Below the pieces are notes generated by a model. It searched no databases, was not told the DNA's origin, and was given only the letters and a program-made list of their open reading frames with translations. This document shows positions 1-11,099 of a stretch of DNA of 64,000 bases, in pieces. Source of the stretch: Heliocidaris erythrogramma (lineage: Eukaryota; Echinodermata; Echinoidea; Camarodonta; Echinometridae). The DNA lies in contig CM046858.1 in NCBI GenBank assembly GCA_025617745.1, positions 29,526,534 to 29,590,533 on the forward strand, read 5' to 3'. The number at the start of each line of letters is the position of its first letter. Position 1 is the first letter of the stretch. The position numbers were made by a program, and so were the translations under genes.

Positions 1-224
1 GTAGGACATTGTACATACAGACCATAAAACGGCTGTGCACGCGTTTATGACCAATGCAAAACTTTCGTTCGGCAAGCTCAGATGGATGAGAACATTGTTC
101 AAAAGAAAAGCTAAAAACAAAACAAGAGCTGTATATTTGGGCAAAAGCGTTTTCTGATCTTGTAGAAAATATATTGCTAATGATTATTAGATTATATTGA
201 TTATATTGATTAATTTCCTTTTTT

Positions 225-505
225 CATAAATTGTCCGTTGAACAGAGGGGTCAAATACCGCATTCTGTGTACAATATTATATGCTGCAGCCTGCAGATCT
301 TGTGCCTCTTACTTTTCATACGTCACTTGGGGGTTAGCCAATCAGCTCACGAGTTTTAAGGAACGGTCCCAAAACCTCTACTTTTCCCCCTTTTTCGCCA
401 AAACAAGACATAATTTGGACAATCAATTGGCAGATTCGTGATTAGAAGGCAAAACTACATGGAAAGAGCACCCATTTTCTCTCTAATTTAGTCAACCTTT
501 AAGGA
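225..505 (+). repeat. Dispersed repeat, copy A
   Basis: This stretch matches the reverse complement of about 47733-48004 over most of its length. Shared blocks include GAACAGAGGGGTCAAATACC at one end and TTCTCTCTAATTTAGTC at the other. The short reading frame inside is not conserved as protein. No terminal repeats were found, so the family is unknown. It lies beyond the last FIG4 exon seen and could sit in the next FIG4 intron. Confidence 0.75.
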
Positions 506-790
506 ATGACCCATGAGAAGATCTGAAAATAAAAACTTTCTCATGTACATAATTAGCAATTGTTTCATATTAATGAGCTGTGACCTTTGACTTACATACT
601 TAAAAACATTACTTACATTCTAGAATGGAAACCACATTTTTGCATAATTAGCTATTTTTGCATATTTCATGAACTGTGAACTTTGCCCTACATACTCGAA
701 GATCTTCATAGCATGTACCTTCTTACCAAATTTCATTAAAATATGTCTAACATTACTAAAGTTATCGAACAAGATTTGTTACGGACAGAA

Positions 791-871
791 GGATGGAAGG
801 AAGGAAGGAAGGAAGGAAGGAAGGAAAGAAGGAAGGAAGGAAGGAAGGAAGGAAGGAAGGAAGGAAGGACG
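791..871. repeat. (GGAA)n microsatellite
   Basis: About 80 bases of nearly pure GGAA repeats with one AAGAAGG interruption. It probably lies in a FIG4 intron, since exon 3 is at 1415-1562 on the minus strand. The frames across it that encode Lys-Glu-Gly-Arg runs are artefacts of the repeat. Confidence 0.95.
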
Positions 872-949
872 GACGGCAGCATTACTACACATGTATATCC
901 CCCTCCGACTTTGTCGGCGAGGGGATAATTATTTTACTTTTGTAACTTG

Positions 950-1385
950 CAATAACCTGATAAAACTTAGAAGTCATGTGGACAAGCTTGAAATCAACTG
1001 AAATATCCTTTGATTATTTTTTAACAAAACTGCAATTATGTCATTTTACATAAGTTGTATAAAGCATCTTACATAACTTTTAGTCACCCGAAACAGTTTA
1101 TGATCATTTGGAAATCCTTGCAATTACTTTGGATAATTTGATACCGGTATTTTCTGAAATAACTTACAATTACTGGAAATGACATGAGGTCATTAAAAAA
1201 AAAAAATCCTTTGACAATTTGCAATCATTCGGAGTACACCATAAATTGTAATCATCTGCAATTTTAATCGTGTTAAATATCTACCAATCATTTAAGAAAA
1301 ATTGCAATCATATGAAAAACTTGTAATCATCTGAAATAACTTGCAATCAGTTCAAATTGTCTTGAATGATGTGCAATTACAAGCA
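950..1385. repeat. Degenerate AT-rich short-period repeat
   Basis: About 430 bases with loosely repeated phrases such as GCAATCATCTGAAATAACTT at irregular spacing of about 20-25 bases. Spacing and sequence drift strongly, which suggests an old minisatellite. No exon resembling the next FIG4 segment was recognised on the minus strand here. Confidence 0.55.
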
Positions 1386-1414
1386 GGGCAATGTTCCCTA
1401 ATCAGTCTCCTCAC

Positions 1415-1562
1415 CAGCTATTCCGAAAGCAGAGACATTCCGAGACCATCCAGCCATGGGGTTTGAGGATGAGGATGAGGAGGAGGAGGAAGGGGAAGCC
1501 CCTCTATTGCCATGTCGCAATGTCTGCAGGAGGTCTTTGATTTGGGGAAGAGTGTAGGTAAT
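1415..1562 (-). CDS. FIG4: FIG4 exon 3 (SAC-domain phosphoinositide 5-phosphatase)
   Basis: Coding exon read on the minus strand from an acceptor (CTCTAG) to a donor (GTGAGG). It is 148 nt long: 49 codons plus one base. It encodes residues 54-102, beginning ITYTLPQIKDLLQTLRHGN and ending NVSAFGIA. This aligns with the FIG4 N-terminal region, where vertebrates have VYTQQEVRELL and then AVSAFGVVG. Between these blocks lies a run of nine serines from TCC/TCA codons, which vertebrate FIG4 lacks at this length. The family removes the 5-phosphate of PI(3,5)P2 and works in the PIKfyve-VAC14 complex on endolysosomes. The catalytic CX5R motif would be far downstream, off the left edge. The reading frame joins exon 2 in phase 0. 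Confidence 0.88.
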
Positions 1563-2159
1563 CTAGAGTAAATGGAAAGACAAAATTAGTGACCACTAAA
1601 GTTTCACAGCATAATGGAGTAGCTCTTAAATATATGCATGAAAGCAAAAGGCATAAAGTGTTGAAAACTGGATGGTATTCTGAATATTATTTTAACATGA
1701 TTTATGTAAAATTATTTTATCTTGATTTTTGTGAAATAATTTTAATTGTCATAAAAAATTATAACCAGTATTTGAGCAGATGTCATCTGAGTAAACAGTC
1801 ACTTTTGTGCAGTCATCAACCAGTGACGCACCATTCATTTTAATAAAATCAAGATAGAATAACTCACAGAATACCACCCCATTTAATATTTCAATGCAGA
1901 AACACAGAACCGTAATATAAGCATCTAAAGCTAAAATATTCTCCTACTATCTTGATTGGGCTAGATAATACAAACACTACCATTCACATTATAAGTTGGA
2001 TTACACTACAACATGCACCAACATCATCCATGTTTCTGCTATAAATATTTTAGGCACTTTATTTGCCATTCCATTGTAAAAAATGTACAGAGGACCAATG
2101 AGGTGTCATCTGGGATTGCGCGCCCTTGATCCTTAGATAACAGTTTTTTCCAAAGGTTC

Positions 2160-2530
2160 ATACATGTAAAGTCTGAAGTTTCGTAAGTCTGAAACACAAA
2201 ATTTCCCACAGCAGGGGGTTCATAATTCTGAAAATGAAATAGGGTTTGTAATTCCGAAAAATGAAAAAGGGTTCATTAATGTAATTCCGGAAATGAAATA
2301 GGGTTCATAATTCTGAAGAATCGTAATTCTAAAAATGCAATAGAGCCTTACATAACTTTTCAAAATTACGAACCTTCGGAAGTATGAACTCTTTTTTATT
2401 TTCAAAATTATGAACCTTATTTCATTTTCAGAATTACGAACCCTGTATCATTTTCAGAATTATGAACCCTTTTTCATTCTTCAGAATGATAAAACTTTTG
2501 GAATTATGAATCTTCGGAAAAACGACATGT
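2160..2530. repeat. Minisatellite in FIG4 intron (TTCATAATTCCGAAAATGAAA type)
   Basis: About ten degenerate copies of a 25-30 base unit built on GGGTTCATAATTCCGAAAATG. They run in one orientation, then switch to the reverse complement near 2345, so the block is partly self-complementary. A related block is at 22480-22720. It lies between FIG4 exons 3 and 2 and has no coding sign. Confidence 0.85.
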
Positions 2531-2784
2531 AACTGGACAACATAACCCTTACCCTTGGTCTACAGTCTACTGTATAGGACCAACGACAGACATATTTGCG
2601 CATAGGACCAATGGGAAGTCACTGACTCATACTTGCTTGAAAAGCTATAACAAACAATTCATTATGAGCTGGAATATGAATGAAATCACTGAGCACATGA
2701 CAAGCCCACTTTTGCTTGAATGTAGCTAAAGAAAGTTCACAATTTGCTACTCTAGCCATACTTAAATCCTAATAGATTTCTCAC

Positions 2785-2883
2785 CTTATCATCTGTAAGG
2801 AATAGTTCTCTAGGTTCTGTCCGGTCAATCTTCAAGACTCGGAATTCAGTTTCAGCATTGTTGGATCCTATGATGTAAAACCT
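2785..2883 (-). CDS. FIG4: FIG4 exon 2
   Basis: A 99-nt exon of exactly 33 codons on the minus strand. It is bounded by an acceptor (TTTTCTTCAG) and a donor (AAG then GTGAG). It encodes residues 21-53: [20 protein letters not shown], then [13 protein letters not shown]. This is close to the vertebrate FIG4 segment with [20 protein letters not shown], one of the most conserved parts of the SAC N-terminal subdomain. Both ends are phase 0, so it joins exons 1 and 3 without a split codon. Identity is confident because the three exons appear in order on one strand. Confidence 0.95.
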
Positions 2884-3890
2884 CTGAAGAAAATACATGT
2901 ATGTAAAAAGAAATAAAACATGTATATAAGGTGTCTTAAGAAAAAAATAATATAATATGATATACATGTAATGCATACATGGCAAATTCCAGTGACCTTC
3001 TTTAAACATTTCCTTCATATTCATTTAGCTATGATGGTCATCTATTTCAGTTTTTACTATGATACTAATTGCGGTCATTGGATATCTATTAGCTTTCTCT
3101 TCTGGATAAAATCACAACTTTTTATTCGCATGATATGTTTCATATTAGATTGCTTTAATAATAGGAAACATTTAAGCTAAACTAAAGTAAAGTTAAACTG
3201 GCAGTTTTCCAGTGTCTCAAAAACTAGAATCCTTTCACTCTAATTTTAGTATCCATTTCAAGATGATTACATGTATATCAACTGCATCAGTTCTATTAAA
3301 GGCTTCATGAAAATCATCAGATGCTTCAGACTGAAACTGCCTCACATATACAGTCATTGTACTGACAATGCAAAGCTATCCTAGACAATGTCCAAAATGT
3401 CAATGCTGTACGTGTGATTCAATCACTGTGGAAAACAAATTACATCCAAAATATTCAACATTTAGGCAATAGCAGTTGAGTGTCTACTTTTAGTGAAGTT
3501 TTTGCATTATGTTTGGATTCAGAATGCTGGGAATTACACATTATACATGAAGAGATAGGGCAAAAAGAACCAAAAAATTTATTATATTTCCAATGCCGTA
3601 CCGTACATTGTGCTATTCACAAATAAGAGTGATTTAATTGTGATTAATTATTAAAGTCTCTAAATTGGCAACAAGAAGTAGATATATAATTTTTCTGTTA
3701 AATATTACAATTTTCATGCACATTGGTTCAATTTACGAGTGGAAAATCAGAATAATTGTTGCCAATTTGAGGAGTGAATACTTATTAATTATGACCATAA
3801 GAAAACTCTGAATTACTATGGGTTAAATGAGAAAAAAAAAGTTGGAACTTGGAATTTCTTTTGAAAGAGTTTACTGCAGGTGAAACTTAC

Positions 3891-3950
3891 AGCTTTGGTT
3901 TCATAAAGAACAATCTTCTGGATGTTGCTGATAAAGAAATCTGTCTCCAT
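3891..3950 (-). CDS. FIG4: FIG4 exon 1 (start codon)
   Basis: Minus-strand first coding exon of 60 nt, from ATG to a GTAAGT donor. It encodes METDFFISNIQKIVLYETKA, matching the vertebrate FIG4 start, where ISSVQKLVLYETRA precedes exon 2. The start is chosen because this ATG opens the conserved block directly and leads in phase 0 into exon 2. Transcription runs leftward. The divergent POMT2-like exon begins 3.25 kb to the right, so the two could share an intergenic regulatory region. Confidence 0.93.
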
Positions 3951-4597
3951 GTTTCCAAGAATTTCTCAACTTAAACCTGTATGAATAAAATAAACAAATA
4001 AAATATGGATGCTTTCTACAGGTTAATGAAAGGAGTAGAGTTTTAAGGGAGATAAAAGTGACTCCTCATAGGGAAATAGAATCATAAGGGATTTGCAAAA
4101 TGCTCATTCACTTGTTCTTACAGTATACCCATCGTGGGTGCCTGTTAGGCTTCAATGTTGTTAGGAGCATGCATGGTTCACTATTAAAGTACTGGAATAT
4201 CTGGTCATTGCTCTGCCATGGAACTAACCAAGATTATACCACCTCTCTGGATTTTCTTTGAACAGCAGACTTCTAGCCTGTCAGCTTTATACACACTTCT
4301 ATGTACCGGTAATTAATGAGGATTAAATCAACAACCAACTGACACTTAATGGCTAGGACCTACATGTACGTGTACCATAACCATAAGAGCCATTTTCAAC
4401 AGTGGAATCAGCTTAAATTGTTTTCTAGTCAAGTGATTGTTACTGACCAAAATCTGGACTCCAGCACACCTTGCGTCCAACAAGGCGGTCTTGTGGAAGG
4501 ACAAATTAGGGTTAATTACATGTATGGATCCTATCATATATCATCTATCATCTATCATCTATCATCTATCATCCAGTACGCCCACGTATCATATATA
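3951..4597. other. Upstream region of FIG4, no gene seen
   Basis: AT-rich sequence directly 5' of FIG4, presumably holding its 5' UTR and promoter. No clear TATA box or initiator could be fixed. Around 4536-4573 there is a short (ATCATCT) microsatellite. Confidence 0.5.
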
Positions 4598-4995
4598 TTA
4601 CGCTAAGGATTTGGGGCCTTTTCTTTGGTTTGAATAGGCGCCTCCCCTGGCCCTTTCGGTCCCCGCCTTTTGGTACCCACGGGCGGGGAATGGTTCTTAG
4701 AGTGGTGGGAGGAACTTCTTAAGGGCTGACGTGCCATCCATATATCATAAATTCATTTTTAAACATTGAATTTCCGCAGGGAGTAATTAGTACAGCGATA
4801 CGTGTGTATACTCCGAGTCCAAGCATAGACTCCAAGGCCATATCCGCATGTATGGCTTCAATGTATACGACACGTGTTATTCGTTCGCACAGCGCACAAG
4901 CACATGCACACGGTACTATGTTTCACGCATAGAGTTATACATACACACAGTTTAGTGTGTATGTAACTTTATGGTTTCACGGTGGTCGCCGGGGG
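4598..4995 (+). repeat. Dispersed repeat (copy of 33823-34320)
   Basis: A direct copy of the sequence at about 33823-34320. Both begin near a CTAAGGATTTGGGGCCTTTT block and share AATAGGCGCCTCCCCTGGCC. Both carry a GTATACTCC...CCATATCCGCATGTATGGCTTC segment, and both end in a GGTCGCCGG block followed by a long G tract. The shared G-tract end suggests one element copied as a unit. No open frame is conserved between copies, and the superfamily is unknown. Confidence 0.85.
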
Positions 4996-5595
4996 GGGGG
5001 GGGGGGGGAGGGGGGATGTCTCATTGAGACCGGTTAAATCATCCACTTGCAAACGGATAAAAAGGGTACCTTTTCAGCAATACCTTTTAAGTGCATAACC
5101 CGGGTAACGCGTTTAAGGCATAAAAAAGCAAAATCAAGAAAAAGGGTATCGAATTCAGAGACTGATAAGAAGAAGATCCGCGGAAGGGAGGGGGGGTAGG
5201 CCTATAATTCGGTAATGTGCTCCAAATTAGGTTACATTTCCTTTTTGGCTAAAAAGAGGCCTATGATGATGTAGGCCTAACCCTCAAATATAGGATGTAA
5301 AATACCAAGCAAGATATAAAATCGCTGTTATGATGGTGTAAAATCAGAGATAGACGGGTTTCCCTGTTAAGGGTATCAAAATCTGCCCCTGTACTTCAAT
5401 CTACTTCAATCTTTGGGGGTGAAGGGGTGAAGGGCAAAAATATAATTATAACTTTTAGATTTAAAAAAAAAAAAAAAAAGAGGAGGGGGATTTAGGCCAC
5501 TTCATATTTTAGGACTCTTTATAATCAATTTGATTTATTTCTACGTTTTACTTATAAATATCATAGAATCATATACTAGGGTAAACTTCCTTTTA

Positions 5596-5702
5596 CAGCC
5601 ACCCAACATGAAAACAATGTATAGGGTTAGGGCTGGGGTGAGGGTTTAGGGTTTAGGGTTATGGTTTAGTGTTTACGTAACCGCACATTTGGGTGGCTGT
5701 CG
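5596..5702. mobile_element. Short TIR element with telomere-like core
   Basis: About 107 bases bounded by the inverted pair ACAGCCACCCAA and TTGGGTGGCTGT. The core contains several GGGTTTAGGG/GGGTTAGGG steps, resembling degenerate TTAGGG telomere repeat. Too small to encode anything. Probably a MITE-like element or a repaired-break scar. Confidence 0.55.
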
Positions 5703-6419
5703 CATAAGGCATTATATGTGACCCGCCGTCTCAAAACCTACAATAAGTCGCACGGACCACAACGTAGCAAACAGCCCAAAATAGTAAATTTGCTTGGATC
5801 AGTCGATTTTCTGTTTTTGATGTAAATGGGTAGTTTCATTATCATTCTATCATGTCTCAAGTTTGTGAGTCGTAATTCGACTTAGAAATATGTTTGGGGG
5901 CATTTTAAAATGACTCCTTTTTTCACCTGTCGAGCTAAAAAAATCGAAATCGCCGAAATTTGTAATACTTTCATTCATTGCCAAATTACAACTTTAAGGT
6001 TTAGCACTCCTTTGTTCCGAACTTAAATGGCCATTTTCTCTGAATAGGAGTTATTGATTGCTGGTTACATACTGATCCTAAATGTGATATTTAAAGGTGT
6101 TATCATTGAGTAAACTAGGCAAGAGATATACCATTTGAAAGCTGAGAATCTCTACTTTTTAAATTTAGAAATGATGACACTACGTGAACGTGAGTTTTGA
6201 TGCACATAACCCGGGGTTATGATATAAGCGAGGGAGCAACGCGACCACCCCTCAAATGTTTTCATGGCCTTAATTTCATTTGAGTATTAAACCACAGAAA
6301 CATGGCAAGATCAAATTGCTCCCTCTAGCTCTATGCACAGATATACTCACTGGTGTAGACAGGGGGCACAGGGGAGCCATGGCCCCTCCTATTCAGCCAC
6401 TAAAACAAGAAGAAAAAAA

Positions 6420-6720
6420 AAGCGAGAGCACACAGTTACAGTGCAGTATTACATCCAAATAACTAAAAAGCAGTCCGGACGGTGAAATAACTTTCCTCCC
6501 CCAAAAAAGTGCTACGAGCCGTTACCTTTCTCTAAAATTTGCTATAAAACGTCAGAGCTTTCGCGCTTCGCATGGGAGGGGGGAAACTTCCCCCTCCCTG
6601 CACCCACCCCCTGGTGAGCACGCTTTGCTTTGCTTTGCTTTGCGTGCTCACCACCAATTTCGCACTCTTTGCGTGCTCACAACCGCCCCCAAAAATGAAA
6701 TCCTGGCTATGCGGTTGGAT
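6420..6720 (+). repeat. Dispersed repeat related to 16535-16975
   Basis: Contains GCTACGAGCCGTTA, TTTCGCGCTT and AAGCAGTCCGGACG blocks that recur two or three times at 16535-16975. The repeated sentence is roughly: cagtatt, about 25 bases, GAAAAGCAGTC, then a CCGCC/AAAAAA stretch, then CGAGCCGTTA and TTTCGCG. A short (GCTTT)n microsatellite is at about 6624-6650. No protein domain was recognised. Confidence 0.65.
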
Positions 6721-7201
6721 CCTTGACGCCTGCCCCCCCCACTATTGAAAAATCCTGGCTACGCCCGTGGTTATACTATGGATATACTATTTTAATTATA
6801 TCCATGCTCTATGTGCGAGAATCCCGCCACGGTCTAAATGAGATCGTGTGTCATCCACAGGCCACAGGGCCGACGTAACATAAATAAAATCATTAGTAAG
6901 TCATTCATAAAGTAAAACAATCGTCATTTACTGTTCATCAAAATGAAAATGTATTTTCTTCAGACTTCATGTAAGATTTGGATAAGTAACACATATTAAT
7001 ATGTTGTAAATACTTCTTGGTAAAAAAAATAACACTTTACCCAACTTTTCTTTTCATTCACTTTATTGTTGTGACAAATACACGGTACGGTGATTATTAC
7101 CGTATACTGTCTATTTAGTATTATAGTATCTCTATGCTTATGCTAAGTATGCATGCCGCCCTCTCTTGATAAGAAACTGCGGAGCCGGCAGAAGAAGCGA
7201 G

Positions 7202-7548
7202 ATGTTCGCAAATATCTTCAATAAATCTTCGGTAGATCCAAAACAAGCGAAACAAAACTTTAAATCGTGTCATGAAGATTTTCACAAGGACACATCTGAC
7301 CGAAAGATGATGGCTAAAACACACGGCCAATCAAACGGTAGCGGGAAAGGAAATGCAGACGCTCAATGCAGTCCCGCACCTACGGATTCGTGTAGTGAAT
7401 TTTCAAGTACGAAAGGAGTTGACCCGATTTCAGAGCTGATGTCATCTCAGAGAGGACACGGGATCCTTTGTGCTGTCCCAGTAGCTGTCATTACATACAT
7501 GGCACTGGCGACAAGATTCTACAGACTTCAGGAACCTGATCGTATTTG
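7202..7548 (+). CDS. POMT2: POMT2-like first coding exon (protein O-mannosyltransferase)
   Basis: Open frame from ATG at 7202 to a putative GTAATT donor at 7549. It is 347 nt: 115 codons plus two bases (TG). The polar N-terminal 85 residues have no clear match. The end reads CAVPVAVITYMALATRFYRL followed by QEPDRI. This resembles the first membrane segment and luminal start of POMT2, where vertebrates have [20 protein letters not shown]. A residue codon begun by TG would give the expected Cys or Trp after the isoleucine. The enzyme, with POMT1, adds the first mannose to alpha-dystroglycan in the ER. The in-frame sequence before 7202 has no upstream ATG. Oddity: no second exon (WDETHFGKM block) was recognised downstream in this window. 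Confidence 0.6.
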
Positions 7549-7978
7549 GTAATTATATCTGGAAAGCCAGGATTAGGGACACCAACACAAAAATCCATCT
7601 TTTTAATTAATCCTTTTTGAAGGTCAAAAAGGGGTTTAAATGAAAGGCAGTATAGGCAAACTCACCAATTTGATGTATCAGAAATGGCCTTCAACGTGAG
7701 ATATTTTGCTCTAAAGTTGGCGATTCCGGCTACGCCTGTAGCCTTGAAAACTTGGCAATGTTATCATTACGTCACGTTAAGTTATTTTAACAATTAAACG
7801 GGGTGTGTCACCAAATTACAATAACAATCTTAAACTTGGGCAGATTAAGAAATTCAAATTCGCCGCACGATCAACCCATCGAGCTTGAATTTCGGTCGCT
7901 AGTATGACAATATTTGACATATTTAGAGTATCATATAAAGAGGATAAATTGAACTTTGACATGAATAATAAGAATTAA

Positions 7979-8362
7979 TGCAAGGTAAAAAACCCTGCAG
8001 ATTTTTGCTGTTTTTTTTTTTATTCATTCAATTTTTACAATCTTAGTTGATCCTGGAAGGTAACCACTTTATCAAACTCCGAGGGTGGTTTGCGTGGCTC
8101 ACAGTATGTGTTTTTTTTTAGTTGAAGCTAGACAGCTTACTCCATACACAGTATATAGATCCCATGTACAGCTCCGTAGGCCAGTACCAGATTGATAAGC
8201 CACGGAGCTCGTACTGCTACTGTGAGCCACGCAAACCACCCTCCGAGTTTGCTAAAGGGGTTACCTTCCAGGATCAACTAAGACTGTAAAAATTGATTGA
8301 TTAAAAAGAAAAATAAACACAAAAATTGGCAGGTGTGATCAGGTTTTTTTTCCTTGCACGTG
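7979..8362. mobile_element. Foldback/MITE-like element
   Basis: Long imperfect inverted repeat. The left arm is about 7979-8122 and the right arm about 8215-8362. Matching blocks include TTGATCCTGGAAGGTAACC and AGGGTGGTTTGCGTGGCTCAC with their reverse complements. The loop of about 90 bases contains an AGCTCCGTAGGCC stretch. A partial third copy of the right arm is at 9556-9635. No coding capacity. Confidence 0.8.
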
Positions 8363-8539
8363 TAACTTGTATATATGGGACTACACATGCAAGGTAAGAT
8401 AAAACCGTTTATCAATGTATAAAATTCGAGCTTCTCTACCGCTTAATTGTGGTGGTCAATTGCAAAATTTCCTGGGTAAAATGCACAAGAAATTGCCAAT
8501 CAAATTTTGGCTGAGAATAGGTCTACCGCCACACGCGTG

Positions 8540-8610
8540 TCTCTAACTTACAAAAGTTACGCGTGTGGCTGTATCCACAGCCCCGTTGGAGGATACAGCC
8601 ACACGCGTCA
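8540..8610. repeat. CACACGCGTGTGGCTGTAT palindromic repeat, copy 1
   Basis: Contains ACGCGTGTGGCTGTATCC and, after a short gap, GGATACAGCCACACGCGT, so the two halves are reverse complements. Related copies are at about 8880-8960, 50630-50715 and 54065-54135. The ACGCGT core is a perfect palindrome. No function is known. Confidence 0.75.
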
Positions 8611-8711
8611 AGCATGCAAAATCGAAAATTAATATTCCACTCTACTCACTCTCTCTTTCCATTTCCCTCTCCTTCATCTCTTCCACTCCCAATTCATCAT
8701 AGTCATCAAAT

Positions 8712-8812
8712 TAACCATCTTTGTCTTGTCCGCTGCGGGAATTGAACCTGGTACCTCAAGATCTGCAGACCAGCGCCGTATTGATCGCGCCACAAAGGCG
8801 AGTTGGCAGCTG
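8712..8812 (-). repeat. tRNA-like SINE head
   Basis: Read on the minus strand, a GTGGCGCGATCAATACGGCG stretch with an A-box-like region is followed about 35 bases later by GGTACCAGGTTCAATTCCCG. That contains a good B box (GGTTCAATTCC). The arm pairings are too degraded for a functional tRNA. It is best read as the pol III promoter head of a tRNA-derived SINE. Confidence 0.55.
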
Positions 8813-8879
8813 ACTGTATTTCTGGCATTAAATATGTGCGCGTCTCTTGACCTGTTGACGGAATAAACCGTATTAAATG

Positions 8880-8962
8880 ACGAGTGTGGCTGTATCCTCC
8901 GATTGGGCTGGGGATACAGCCACGTGGCTGTAAGGTAGAGACACACGCGTGTGGCGGTATAC
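8880..8962. repeat. Palindromic ACGCGTGTGGC repeat, copy 2
   Basis: GTGTGGCTGTATCCTCCGAT then a reverse-complement GGGGATACAGCCACGTGGC, followed by ACACGCGTGTGGCGGTAT. It belongs to the same family as the copy at 8540-8610 and probably brackets a common element with it. Confidence 0.65.
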
Positions 8963-8999
8963 ACTTCCTAAACTTTTTGTCCACAAGAAACTCGGGATC

Positions 9000-9340
9000 G
9001 CAAGCGCATATCCGATATCGATCTCTCCGATCGCGCACACAGAAAATAGGGACTTTTTCCGTGTATGCCATAGGGACCGAATTTTTAACGTCAAAACTCT
9101 TTCGGGGAGATGTCAGTGCCCGCGGCGACCAGGAAATGTACACAATGATCAATGACTCCGATAGCTTGTTTCGTGAGAATCGACAGTAAATTACGCATTT
9201 CCAACAATTGGCAACGTCGGTGAGTTAAATTTATTGTATTTCTTGGATATGTAAATTAAATGCCGATTTTGAGTGAATGTATTGTTGGTGACTTTTGTGC
9301 AGCAGTGTTTTAAAAAGTTGAGGTGTATGACTATGAGTAT
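9000..9340 (+). repeat. Partial copy of the 690-bp repeat unit
   Basis: Shares GGGATCGCAAGCGCAT, CGCGCACACAGAAAAT and GCCCGCGGCGACCAGGAAAT with the tandem units at 13262-15046. Deletions shorten it. It lies just outside the composite element that starts at 9661. Confidence 0.8.
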
Positions 9341-10087
9341 GACTGGGCCTAACGTTAGATTCTACACAAGAATTATAGGAATGTAGCTATGCCTATGAAA
9401 AGTAGGAGTGGTAGTAGTAGTAGTAATATATTTACTAAATTATGACTCATGTCTCATGAGTCCATGAGTAGGGGGATATCAACAAAAAGATCTAAAGTTA
9501 GATCTTGATAATGATCATCTAAATTATCACCATTTCCCACATACCATGTGAGCAATGCAAATCACCCTCGGAGTTTGCTAAAGGGGTTACCTTCCAGGAT
9601 CAACTAGTTATATGATAAGCCAAGGAGCTCGTACAGCTAACCACACAATACGGAAGCATCCAGGGGGTCGTTTCATCAAACCGTCATAACGACAAGATCA
9701 GCGACATCTCGACACTGTCGCTCAACTTGTCCGCTAAGTGTTTCACAAAGCCGTCTTTGCCAAGACCAGCGACAACTTCAGACCTGTGCTCCAGACCTGT
9801 CATATCTTTTTAGGACGCCATCACAAGCCAGCTTTTAGTTAGTCTATGGGCTGCGAAAAAATAACAAATGTAAATTAAGAGAACATTTATTTCCTGATCT
9901 CCAAGTACTATCCTTTATCGTTCCTTTACTAGATAGTGATCGTTCCTTTACTAGATAGTATTACTAATGTCCGTATTATAATATTGTACAGACGAACAAT
10001 ATGTTCTTATGGCCTTTTGACCCCCCAACAAGTAAAATGAGATTAATATTAAAAATACCCACATCCGTCTACCATAGAATCAGCATC

Positions 10088-10905
10088 GAAAACGGAACAG
10101 TCTGTATATACTGACCCATGTGAACGACGACAATTTATCATGTATGTATTTTCGCTATTTTTTCCGTTTTCACACAATGCTTTGATATGAATGATATTAT
10201 ATGTATCTTTTAATGAATAAATATTTAAAACTGGGCCATAAAATATCTTAATTTAATCATTTTCTATAAAATGAACAATCAGCATCGAAAACGAAACAGT
10301 CTGTATATACTGACCCTTGTGAACGACGACAATTTATCATGGGCCAAAGTCGTTATTATGCCCAACCGCCATTAAACCGCCTGAACAAGTGAATAATTAG
10401 ACAAGTTTCTTGGTTTTCATTGTTGAAATTCAGTTATTTATAACGGAATAAACGCTATCGTTATCGATTCATAACTGAAAAAATTATCAGCAAGAAAGAG
10501 TGTGATTCGAACCCAGGACCTTAAACGCGAGTGCAGTGTAGAAAGAGAACACTCCAGACAGTCTGACCAGACGCCTTTACCACTAGACCACGAGCAATTG
10601 ACAGCGAATGATCTTGCTGCACTAGATCTACTACTTTAATAGTTTATTAAGCCGCTTTATACATGTACCTCCGCTCCATACAAATCCTATCTAGATACCT
10701 CCGTTCTGCTGTTTTTTTAATATCCTAGGTAGGATTCTTGCCAATTTGAGGATTACTGGGCATATTAGCTATAATAGCCTTATCATGTATGTATTTTCGC
10801 AATGCTTTGATATGAATGATATTATATGTATCTTTTAATGAATAAATATTTAAAACTGGGCCATAAAATATCTTAATTTAATCATTTTCTATAAAATGAA
10901 CACGA
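10088..10905 (+). repeat. Shuffled local duplications
   Basis: Block A (CAGCATCGAAAACG through ACGACAATTTATCATG) occurs at about 10080-10142 and 10270-10340. Block B (TATGTATTTTCGC through TTTCTATAAAATGAACA) occurs at about 10143-10280 and 10787-10902. The order A-B-A then B, with a tRNA-like element between, suggests tandem duplication followed by insertion. Confidence 0.85.
10497..10608 (-). repeat. tRNA-derived SINE-like element
   Basis: On the minus strand a good A box region (CTCGTGGTCTAGTGGTAAAG) is followed about 70 bases later by CCTGGGTTCGAATCACAC, which contains a B box (GGTTCGAATC). The A-B spacing is longer than in most tRNAs and the region between does not form a normal anticodon arm. 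It lies between duplicated blocks and could be a SINE head or a tRNA pseudogene. Confidence 0.6.
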
Positions 10906-11099
10906 TTGGGGACTTCTTTCCGTAATTAGTCAATTATGGTATCCTCTTACCGACAAATCTAGATTCGTACATCGCAAAAGCCTCCTCAAGTTTTCTCAAT
11001 TTTATAAATTCTAAGATGCCATAAGAAACACATCTTTTTATGTAAACGGGATGTTTGTATCACAAGCATTCATCTTCGCTGCCATTTTTTACATTTTGG

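Noticed and set aside
669..1001. Frames encoding (Lys-Glu-Gly-Arg)n
   Set aside because: They are direct translations of the (GGAA)n microsatellite and have no flanking coding evidence.
8674..9189. Overlapping long frames on both strands
   Set aside because: They cross repeats and a tRNA-like element, share sequence only with other repeat copies, and match no protein family.
10497..10608. Functional tRNA gene
   Set aside because: A and B boxes are present but the spacing and the middle region do not give a normal cloverleaf.
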